NCBI GenBank assembly: GCA_037367355.1
Contig: CM074704.1
Location: 2,232,001-2,296,000 of the forward strand
Length of the DNA: 64,000 nt
Reading direction: 5' to 3'
Origin: Neoscytalidium dimidiatum
Lineage: Eukaryota; Ascomycota; Dothideomycetes; Botryosphaeriales; Botryosphaeriaceae
Shown: piece after piece, positions 56,048 to 64,000 of the stretch
How positions within the stretch are numbered: position 1 is the stretch's first letter
Layout: each line of letters opens with the position of its first letter
Notes under the pieces: model-generated
What the model saw: the letters and a program-made list of their open reading frames with translations, nothing else
The model's database searches: none
Told to the model about the DNA's origin: nothing
Position numbers and translations under genes: made by a program

Positions 56048-58693
56048 TCATGGCACCGTCCTAACCTCCCTTGCAACCGCGTTACATAGCTGCACCTTCA
56101 CCCCCGCTCCCGTCAGGACGTGAATCCACAATCTCTGGGTATCGCTCAACCTATCATTTTCACTCTTCACCTCTGCAAACATGACTTCACCTTTATCCGG
56201 ATGCCACAAGAATAGATCAGGCACACCTCCTCCTCGCTGGCCATACTCCTGCGCCATCACTCTACAAACCGTCGCAAGCGCCTCACCATCCAAACATCTC
56301 ACAATCTCCAGCAAATCATCCAACTCGTATGACCAATCCAGCCCTACCACGCACGTCTTCCGGTCTGCATGTGCATTCCACACTTCCTGTATGAGGCGCC
56401 CCGCCTCGCCGTTCGCAATCTGAACCAGTCGGTGATTGATCTCGGACAAGCGCGTCGGGAAGAAGGCATCGGTATGAAGGTCGAGCGGGCAAGTCTGGAA
56501 AGGCGTTTGGAAAACGTTGGGCACGTACGTAAACAGGACGTCGTAGAAGAGGTAGGCAAAGAGCGTGCGCACGATGCCTCCCTCACTGTGATACCCCTTC
56601 CACCCTTGGGAACGGTAGTGCGACAAGCACATGGCCTCGACGGAGCACTCGCCATCATCTTCGCGCTCATCAAGCCAGATGGTGCGCTGGATGGGGCCGC
56701 GGCGGTTGCTGGGGAAGGGCGAGCTGTTGCGCCGGTTGGTAGAGGTTGGTGTAGATTCGCGCTCGATGCGGATGCCTTCAATTGTGACTTCGACGGGAGC
56801 GGCCAGGCGGACGTGGCCAAAGGAGTGCTGGAATCGTTTGGCAATTTTGAGGGATTTTTCGAGCTTTGTGACACGCTTCTGGAGGTCGTAATGGTATATC
56901 TGGTGGACGAGATGGTCTTGAAGTCCTTCTTCGCAGGTTTGTAATGCAACTTGCTTCCAGTGTTTCCTCTGTGCTTCCTCATTCCGTCCTTCTGCGGGTG
57001 TCAGAGCTGCCATGTAATGCTCTTCCAGCAACGCCTTCCGCTGATACCAAGCCCCTCGACGTGCTGCATGAAATAGACGTTGGCGTAGAAGTTGTGTCAG
57101 CAGCTCATGCTCACGCTTGTGATGTTTGAGCTTCCCGAGGACGTAGGTGGCCTTGTGTACGATGCGCGTATAAACCCAGGCCGGAGACAGCCGTCTCAAG
57201 TATGCTCCCTCACCACTGACGTAGATACTGTCCTCCTTGGTTTGCTCTTCTTGAAGAAGGGTAAGCCACCGTGGATACACTTCTTCGAACAGATCTAGAA
57301 TTATCTGCAGGTCTTTCGGAGTCGGCGTTCCGTTGAATTCCAGAATATTGTCGACTCGGAATTGCACCCGTAACGATGCCTCGAACTCAAGCAACAAGGC
57401 TCTAGATGGAAAGATATTCGCAGAACGTGAAACTACGTAGTCTGGAAAATTGCGCCGTGCTATTCGAGCCAGGATGATGGTCGTCAAGGACTTTTCAGTC
57501 CATTCCGTGGAACGATAGAAGACCAAATGAACTCTCTCAAACAGCTTCAGGGTTGGCAGGGACAATCTTATACAGGGGCCTATTTCGGCAAGGATTTTCC
57601 GAAGCCAATGGGTATCCCTATTTGCATCTTCTGGCCCTGGTGTGTTTTCACGATTGGATTCGCTGTCAGGATCACATTCGGCTGATTTGGCAGACATTTC
57701 GGTATCAGACCTTTTTAAGCCGACCCATCCAAGACCAGTCTGCTTCTGACTTGTTCTCCTGAAAGACCTCAGCAGTTCCTGCTTATTCTTCCCCTGGACC
57801 TTCGCATCCTTTGCCAAAGCTTTGAGCTCATCCAGTCTCAGCAATGACGATGCTTCCTCAAGCGTATTAATGCGATCCTCTGATCTGTCTGCAAATGTGA
57901 ATGAGGTCCCCAATGTTGTACCCTCGGGAGGTTCGAGTTCGCCTGGATTTATCTGGACAGGTGTACTTGACTCGGGCAAAGGTCTGGAGTGCTGGAGAAT
58001 TTCAATCGCAGCATCCATATCAGAGATATCGCTATGGTAGCCCAGAGTATTGATGCGAAACCAAGCTGACGTTTTCCGTAGGAAGAGGCGCACGTATCTG
58101 TCCCAGATATGAGCCTTTTTTTTTTTTTTTTTTGAACAATATTGCAGGCAGAAAACATACAGATATTGGGCTTCGTAGTCTAGAGACCGCCACTGAGAGA
58201 ATACCTCCATTTCAGCCTCGTCAAAGAGATGGCGCTCTTCCTCCAAGACTGTATCCAGCGCGAGATTGAACGCATCGACATAAATCGAGTTTCGCCCTTT
58301 GATCCATTTGCCCTCTCTCAGCCGTCCTTCCTGACTTAGTTTCTCAGCCTCTTCTGCAGCGCGGCTTATCTCGTATGCTTCAATGGCCTCCTTGTCGGTC
58401 TGGATAGGCGGTAGGGCGCTCTCCAGGTCGGTCTGGACGGTCGTCTTTGGTGCATCCAACACCTCGTCATCACTTTCAGCGTCCGAATCGGCAATCACTC
58501 TTGCAGGCAGCCTGGGCGAGTCCGGCGCGCGTGCGAGATCCGAGTCATCGTCGTTGTCGCGCTTGATGCGCTTCACCGGACGTGAAGGGCTATCGTTGTC
58601 ATAGTTTGTGGACTTTGGATGGGGAATTAGGGTGGTCTGTTTCTTGCCCAGCATCTGGTTGTGCTTGGATGGGCTTCGCTGCTGTAGCACCAT
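56048..58693 (-). CDS. FAN1: Fanconi-associated nuclease 1 (FAN1)
   Basis: A single frame of 881 codons from ATG 58693. The N-terminus has a basic segment (KRIKRDNDDDSD). A SAP-like DNA-binding region (LLRLDELKALAKDAKVQGKNK) lies near residue 285. The C-terminus is a VRR-type nuclease with the PD-(D/E)XK site: GGGVPDLFLWHPDKGEVMFAEVKSENDRLSDTQRLWI, where P-D, the later E and K form the metal site. FAN1 is a structure-specific nuclease of DNA interstrand crosslink repair in the nucleus. An A18 run inserts a lysine tract near residue 190, within a region where homologues have no insert. No introns are needed. Confidence 0.93.
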   Translation of the reverse strand: MVLQQRSPSKHNQMLGKKQTTLIPHPKSTNYDNDSPSRPVKRIKRDNDDDSDLARAPDSPRLPARVIADSDAESDDEVLDAPKTTVQTDLESALPPIQTDKEAIEAYEISRAAEEAEKLSQEGRLREGKWIKGRNSIYVDAFNLALDTVLEEERHLFDEAEMEVFSQWRSLDYEAQYLYVFCLQYCSKKKKKKAHIWDRYVRLFLRKTSAWFRINTLGYHSDISDMDAAIEILQHSRPLPESSTPVQINPGELEPPEGTTLGTSFTFADRSEDRINTLEEASSLLRLDELKALAKDAKVQGKNKQELLRSFRRTSQKQTGLGWVGLKRSDTEMSAKSAECDPDSESNRENTPGPEDANRDTHWLRKILAEIGPCIRLSLPTLKLFERVHLVFYRSTEWTEKSLTTIILARIARRNFPDYVVSRSANIFPSRALLLEFEASLRVQFRVDNILEFNGTPTPKDLQIILDLFEEVYPRWLTLLQEEQTKEDSIYVSGEGAYLRRLSPAWVYTRIVHKATYVLGKLKHHKREHELLTQLLRQRLFHAARRGAWYQRKALLEEHYMAALTPAEGRNEEAQRKHWKQVALQTCEEGLQDHLVHQIYHYDLQKRVTKLEKSLKIAKRFQHSFGHVRLAAPVEVTIEGIRIERESTPTSTNRRNSSPFPSNRRGPIQRTIWLDEREDDGECSVEAMCLSHYRSQGWKGYHSEGGIVRTLFAYLFYDVLFTYVPNVFQTPFQTCPLDLHTDAFFPTRLSEINHRLVQIANGEAGRLIQEVWNAHADRKTCVVGLDWSYELDDLLEIVRCLDGEALATVCRVMAQEYGQRGGGVPDLFLWHPDKGEVMFAEVKSENDRLSDTQRLWIHVLTGAGVKVQLCNAVAREVRTVP
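58116..58133 (-). repeat. A18 run inside the FAN1 gene (T18 on the plus strand)
   Basis: A pure 18-nt homopolymer encodes six lysines inside a 20-residue insert of the FAN1 N-terminal region. Such runs are error-prone for polymerases and sequencers. Confidence 0.9.
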
Positions 58694-59605
58694 CCTGTCG
58701 CACTGAAGGGCATTGCGAACAGAGAGTGTGGTGAGATCAGCTCAGCTCTGCAGCCTTGCCGCGGTCGCGCTAAGACGCGCTGTCGCCACTGCGCGAAAGC
58801 ACATGATTTGGTCCGCACTAACCCTTTCATGCACAACCCTTGTCACTCTCACTCCTCCGCATCCCTCCGGGTGCTTGAAACGACGTCTTCCTCTCGAGGA
58901 ATGCATGAGCGGCCTTCGGGAGGTATCCGAGGTCCCGAGGAGTCTCGAACAGCACAGGGTCAGTTCCAAAGGTATTGCAACCACAATGTCATTCTCATAG
59001 GCAGCTGGAACAGTCGTCTAGACGTATGCGTTATCAATTCATTCAGCATGTACGCCCAGAAGATAGCTCCAACTCACGACGGACAGCTTATTTGCAATAT
59101 GAATCGATCTCGTACAACCGCTACCGCTCTGTCGTTTCGCCCCACGCCAAATGAGGCAGCTGGAAAACGCAAGCTGCAGAGCGGGACGGGTCCCGCGTTC
59201 TATTTTGCTTTCAGATGCTAACGCTCCTATCAAAGCACTCCGCCATTGGATGCCCCACGACATCAATGTTCTCTTCCATGTCAATGCTTCTGCTTTTCGA
59301 GTCAGAATGCGCCTACACCGCTTCAAATGCCTCAAGAGAGCACTGTTGCATGTGGAATCTCCGGAACTCCATCCTCTCCACAATTACCGCAACCGATCAA
59401 GCAGATGCAGAATTGCAGTCTACCAAGAGATAGAATGAATCAGGCATTTCCTTCAGGCTTCTCATAAATTCGTCTTTCATTCTTTCCTTCTCGACACCGA
59501 CCTCATCTTCCACACTCCGTCCTTCTCTCTCAATCCCTCCCATTTCTCTCCCAAAAAAAAAAAAAAATTCCCCGCCCCCCCACAATTCGACCACACCACC
59601 ACGCC
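58694..59605. other. intergenic between FAN1 and the SDR gene
   Basis: About 910 nt between divergent genes, holding both promoters. Several short frames on the plus strand carry no recognisable motif. An A-rich stretch of about 13 A lies near 59557 just before the SDR leader. Confidence 0.55.
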
Positions 59606-60694
59606 ATGGCCCCGCCCCAAGTCCCCGATCCCACCACCCTCTTCTCCGCCACCGGCCTCGTCATCGCCATCACCGGCGGCGGCACGGGCATCGGCCTCGC
59701 GCTCGCCACGGCGCTGCACCGCGCCGGCGCGCGCAAGATCTACCTCCTCGGGCGGCGCGCCGACGTGCTGACCGCGGCGGCGACGTCGCTCGACGCGACC
59801 CTCACGGCCGTCGTGCCGGTCGCGTGCGACGTGTCGTCGCTGGCGTCGGTCCGCGCGGCCGTCGCGCGCGTCGAGCGCGACGCCGGCCACCTGGACGTGC
59901 TGGTCAACAACGCCGGGCGCGAGGGCCCGCACACCAAGGCCGCGTTCGAGGCGCGCAGCGTCGGCGAGCTGCAGGCCATCCTGCTGAACGGGTTCGTGGA
60001 CGACGGCGAGCGGGCGGAGGGCGGCCCCCGGGAGGGAAAGGAGGAGGAGGAGGAGGAGGCGTTCAAGGAGACGCTCTTCACGAACGCGGGCTCCGTCGTC
60101 TCCGTCAGCGCCGCCTTCCTGCACCTGCTGGACGCGGGCAATCGCCGGCGCGGCTGGCAGGGCGGCCGGGTCGCGCCGGATCGGTCGAGGGAGCGCACCG
60201 TCTCGCCGGCGGTGCGGGAGGCGGGCGTGGACGAGGACGATCTGAGGACGAGTCAGATCATCAACGTGGCCAGCATCACCGCGTTCAATCGGCATGCGGT
60301 GGGCGGGCTGGCGTACGGCGCGAGTAAAGCGGCGGCCGTGCATCTGGGGAAGATGCTGGCGACGTTGTTGGTGCCGTGGGGCGTGCGGTGTAACATCATC
60401 GCGCCGGGTGGTGAGTTTCTCCCTGATCCCTTATCCCATTGCATGCTATATCACTTCTCGTGCTCAGAAGAACGGTTTGATCTGATGATTGTGAACGCAG
60501 TGTACCCCTCCGCCATGACGGCCGCCTACCCGCAATCTTTCCCCATCTCGCAAATCCCGGCCGGCCGCCAGGGCACGCCTGACGAGATCGCGGCAGCGGT
60601 GCTGTACCTCGTTGGCAGGGGCGGCGCGTACGTCAACGGTGCGGTGCAGCTGACCGACGGCGGGAGGCTGTGCGGAATGCCGTCGACGTACTGA
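59606..60694 (+). CDS. short-chain dehydrogenase/reductase, 332 aa
   Basis: Two exons are predicted: 59606-60410 and 60501-60694. A classical SDR fold: TGGGTGIG for NAD(P), DVSS, NNAG, the catalytic Ser in NVASIT, and YGASK with the catalytic Tyr and Lys, then IAPG and a C-terminal GGRL. It is expected to reduce a carbonyl or oxidise an alcohol, substrate unknown. An acidic Glu-rich insert (REGKEEEEEE and around, residues about 145-155) interrupts the fold after the NNAG motif. The intron is 90 nt without stops in frame, so intron retention would still give a longer protein. Confidence 0.85.
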   Translation: MAPPQVPDPTTLFSATGLVIAITGGGTGIGLALATALHRAGARKIYLLGRRADVLTAAATSLDATLTAVVPVACDVSSLASVRAAVARVERDAGHLDVLVNNAGREGPHTKAAFEARSVGELQAILLNGFVDDGERAEGGPREGKEEEEEEAFKETLFTNAGSVVSVSAAFLHLLDAGNRRRGWQGGRVAPDRSRERTVSPAVREAGVDEDDLRTSQIINVASITAFNRHAVGGLAYGASKAAAVHLGKMLATLLVPWGVRCNIIAPGGEFLPDPLSHCMLYHFSCSEERFDLMIVNAVYPSAMTAAYPQSFPISQIPAGRQGTPDEIAAAVLYLVGRGGAYVNGAVQLTDGGRLCGMPSTY

Positions 60695-61982
60695 GCCGGG
60701 GTAGCTCGCAAGAATCGGAACACGCAACGAGAGCTGCGGCTCTGCTGGAAGATGGCCTTGTGTCTCCGATATCTTCGGTGCGCAAGGCAGATTTGCTCGC
60801 TGTGTGCGACAACGGCATTCAAACTGCGATTACGTAGGCCCTCAATCTTTACGGCGGCTGGGGGGCTGCACGCGTCTTCAGCCTCTTTGCGACGCACGTG
60901 TACCCAAGATGGATGCAGAGACGAGTGGTACAGACTTGCGTCACCCGTGTGCGCCAAAATAGATCAACCGTCGAGCGCTATGGAGGTAGGCAGCGAGCGT
61001 TGGACGTTGCACCAATAATTACGCCTTGCTGTTGGGCGGCGACGCGCGTAAGCTAAGCTAAGCTCACTACCCTCCCTTCAACCCATGGGTCTGGAGCCCA
61101 GGGTCCACAGATGCCTGCATCAAAGAGATGGAGGGGGTCGTCGCACTTTTCTCCGACCCCGCGCGTCGATCAAGGAGTAGTGGTGGGTCGGGGGCTGGAT
61201 GAGGAATGTGTGTTAATGCGATGCGGCTGATCTTTCCCTTTGCAAAAAGCTTGAGGCCGGGAGATTTTCAACAAAGCTTAGTCTGAGGATCCGGGGGTTC
61301 TGTGTGAATTGTTGCGCCACCACACCAATCAGCCCTTATTTGGAAGAGCAAACTATCTTTCTAGTCTAAGCGTGACGGCGTGGCCTACGTGAGACGGGTC
61401 GCGCCGCACCTTCCAAATGTAGATCTCACACAAGAGAGTAGTTATAGATTTCTTCCTTGTCCAGTCTTCACGTCTAGGTCATCAGAATAAGCCAGTGGCA
61501 GTCAGAAGAAGAAAGGCGAACTTTGTGCTCGTGAATCGTTGCATGTATTGTATTGCTCGTGCATGAGCTAGAGAATGGAATTCTATGCCACCGAACCCCC
61601 TTCATCCCGAAAATCCGTTTTTCCCAAGGGTATCCCATAAAATTGCTGTTCGCCGTCTGTCAACAGCGTTGTATTCCCAGGAACCAGCCCGTAATCTGCC
61701 GCGACGTTTTGTCGTTGACGGAGAACTTCCCAGTCTCCCCAGTGTTCCCCTCCATGAAATCCCTGGGTATATGTACCAGCCCAAAATGCCTGCCCCTCCC
61801 AAATAAGCAAGGAAGAGAAAATTCATCAAAGTGTGAACCATGCACAAGAATCGAAGTAGTTAAGAAAGAATGACTGAGAAGCGAAAAGTCACCAAACCTC
61901 CAACTCGCCAATGGTCGCCGGACCTCCCAGATCTATGAATGCAAAAGAAATGAATGTACAAGAAAGCTTTCATGGAAGGGCT
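60695..61982. other. intergenic between SDR and GH16 3' ends
   Basis: About 1.29 kb containing the 3' regions of the convergent SDR and GH16 genes. Overlapping frames at 61553-61911 on both strands have no recognisable motifs. Nothing else is seen. Confidence 0.5.
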
Positions 61983-63461
61983 TTACTTCCTCCAGGCTCC
62001 GTGAGCCCTCTTCTTGTGCGCCATCATGTGGGCAACCTTGTTGTTGGGAGTGCTGGTCTCCAAAGTGGTGCCATCCGGGAAGAAGGAGAAGGGAAGAGGC
62101 TCGCCAGGCTGCCAATCGGCAGCATTTCCAGCAGCAGTAGGCGTAGCGACAGGGGTTGCCTCAGGATTGACAGTCACGTAGACGGTGGTCTTAGAGCGCA
62201 CGGAGTTGCCGATGGTTCCGGTAGCATAGACATTGGAGCTGTTGCCAGCCGGGAAAGGAGCAACGGGAGTCAATGCCTCATTGCCAGATATAGAGTCCTG
62301 CTGGTAGGGTGTCGGGAGGGGGGTAACAACCGGGGTAGTGAGGCCGACCGATGGAGTAAGGGCGGTAGTGGAGGTGTACTGCACAGGAGAAGAGCTGGCA
62401 GCGCCACTGCCACTGCTCGAATACACCTTCAGCGAGTTGATAGACCAGTATGCGTCCTTGAAGGCAGAGGGGTTGTTCTGAACATAGTCTTCGCAAGTGC
62501 TGGCCTTGGCGGAGCAAGTTGTGTCCGAGCTCCAAGCGTTGCCGGCCCAGTCGCCACAGAAAGTCGTGTCAAAGACGATGTTCAGGTTCTTGAAATGCGA
62601 AGAGACTTGGCAACCGCCCTGGAAGAGAGCCCTGGGCTGACCCCACGAAGTTGGGTCGGGAGTACCACTGGTGATGTCCTCGGGGATAGAACTACGCGGG
62701 AAGTACCAGACCTGGATCTTGTTGCTGGTCGGGTCGATCTCAGTGGCGAAGACGCCACCGCCGTTCTCGTTAAGGGTCGAGTAGGTGTCACTCTCACTGT
62801 CCTTGATGGCACAACCGGTGTTGTCGTCAGTGGCGTAAGCGTAGCAGTCCGTGGTGCTGACACTGCCAGCCATCGCTCCGGTGCTCGCGATGGAGCACCC
62901 TTGAGCAGTATGCAGCGTCATTTGGTTGGCGACCTGTGAGTTTGTGCCTTCGAGGATGTCAATTTCACCACTGCCACTCGTTAGCCATTACCTAAGAAAA
63001 GAGAAGTGAGGTGAGGCGAGCTTACCCAGCAGGCCATTCTCCGGCACCCAGCATCCAGAAAGCAGGCCAGGTGCCGCAGATACCTCCAGGGAAATGCTCG
63101 AGGTCCAGGATGACAAGGCCTTCGTTGTAGGCAGCGTTGCTAGTGATGCGGACACTGGGGCGGCCGGTGGAGGAAGTGCCAGTGTAGTCAACACCCATGT
63201 AGATCTTGCCATCGGAAGTGTCGATCAGGCTAGAGCTGTTTGCAGTAGCAGCATCAACATAGTCGACGAAGCCTGTTATCAATTATGAGCATCATTTCTG
63301 ACTTGCAAATTGCTCTCACACTCACCGTTGGTGGGATCCGCCCCGGAGAAGAAATTGAACATGGAGAAGAAGTTTTCGGGAGAGTAATCATCTTGGATGG
63401 CATAGCCAGCTATGCTCGAGCCCACGAGGGCAGAAGAGGCAATGGCCGAGGTGAAGCGCAT
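61983..63461 (-). CDS. secreted GH16 beta-1,3(4)-glucanase, 456 aa
   Basis: Three exons are predicted: 63461-63326, 63272-63026 and 62970-61983. A signal peptide (RFTSAIASSALVGSSIAGYA) precedes the mature start near residue 21. The GH16 lectin-like sandwich shows FFSGADPTNGFVDYV, CGTWPAFWMLG and, after the second splice, GEIDILEG with the nucleophile and acid/base Glu flanking Asp. The C-terminal 150 residues are Thr/Ser/Pro-rich, and there is no clear GPI signal, so the enzyme is probably secreted. It would hydrolyse beta-1,3- or mixed-linked glucans of the cell wall or of host material. Confidence 0.92.
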
Positions 63462-64000
63462 GTTGATGGTTGTTGTAGAAGGAGAGTAAATGCGAGAACC
63501 AGTCCGCAAAAGAAAGGAAGGTGGAAAGATCTAGTCGAAGATCCGGAAAGGAAGGCTGATGCGGCAATCACCAAAGCGCGGTCAACGGCTGGCAGGTAGA
63601 AGGTGGGTGTGGAGTGCAGGTGGACAGGCGTCTATTATACCTGCGCGCCCCGGGTGACTGGACAGGGAGCCACAAGGTTTCGACGATTGGAGATCACGGC
63701 CCCGCCGGCGCACGGCTGAGGCTCGCCGTCAAACATAATCCGCTAAGCACAGGGGGCTGGGGCTTATACTATTGGACGGGCGGTTGAAAAAAGGCAGGCC
63801 ATCTGGCGGCGAAGGGCGGCGACGTGCGCGCAGGGTGGGTCTCGGGCAGCGCCCCCCATGTCGCGCTCAGGGAAACACACGGCGGGCAGTTTGCGGAGGG
63901 GCACGGCTGCAGCCACTCGCATGGGCAGACCGGCCTCGCGTTTTGCTGGCGTGCAAGCATTTCGGGCTCGGAGCATGCTCGAAAGGGTGGTGAAACACGG
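63462..64000. other. intergenic, upstream of GH16
   Basis: About 540 nt upstream of the GH16 gene, to the window edge. GC-rich with no supported gene. Confidence 0.5.

Overview
The window is a gene-dense piece of nuclear DNA from a filamentous ascomycete (Pezizomycotina; Dothideomycetes is my guess from the gene repertoire, not shown by the sequence). The evidence is many short GT-AG introns of about 50-60 nt, often with a CTAAC-like branch site near the acceptor, GC-rich third codon positions, genes on both strands without operons, and fungal-only families: a DUF2417 hydrolase, an esterase/NB-ARC NLR, a GH93 arabinanase relative and GPI-type repeat proteins. Exon boundaries were set by hand from splice signals plus reading-frame and family continuity, so they are predictions.

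Layout. 1-672: 5' half of a LanC-like gene (-). 1391-5346: divergent pair OGG1 (-) and the U2AF large subunit (+). 5908-7495: nucleotide-sugar 4,6-dehydratase (+). 8230-13833: SEC9-type SNARE (+) convergent with exocyst SEC10 (-), with a 203-codon ORF ending 5 nt before the SEC10 ATG. 14755-15898: NUS1 (+). 16503-17669: GH93-like gene broken by one stop codon (-). 19047-22928: class I myosin (-). 23596-27405: polo-like kinase (-) divergent from OPA3 (+). 27823-28621: unknown gene (+). 29178-32636: fungal NLR-like gene (+; esterase-like hydrolase, NB-ARC, helical C-terminus) carrying two compensating frameshifts. 33713-36971: large GPI-type repeat protein (-). 38414-40299: zinc transporter of the CDF family (-). 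42180-45051: two unknown genes. 46242-47928: DUF2417/alpha-beta hydrolase membrane protein (+). 48861-49607: NTF2-like protein (+). 50063-50718: possible frameshifted coiled-coil gene. 51417-54549: TMEM205-like and DUF202 membrane proteins (+). 54800-55754: unknown (-). 56048-58693: FAN1 nuclease (-). 59606-60694: short-chain dehydrogenase (+). 61983-63461: GH16 beta-glucanase (-).

Most genes are housekeeping and there is no biosynthetic cluster. Several fall into themes: genome maintenance and division (OGG1, FAN1, polo kinase), secretion and polarity (SEC9, SEC10, myosin I, NUS1 for dolichol) and cell surface or wall (GH16, GPI protein, GH93 remnant). I saw no convincing tRNA, rRNA, CRISPR, complete transposon or telomeric repeat. 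The most unusual points are the NLR with its shifted 93-codon segment, the one-stop GH93 gene, the ORF abutting SEC10, a run of hairpins near 16.06-16.41 kb, an A18 tract inside FAN1, and several stop-free introns or alternative acceptors that keep the frame.
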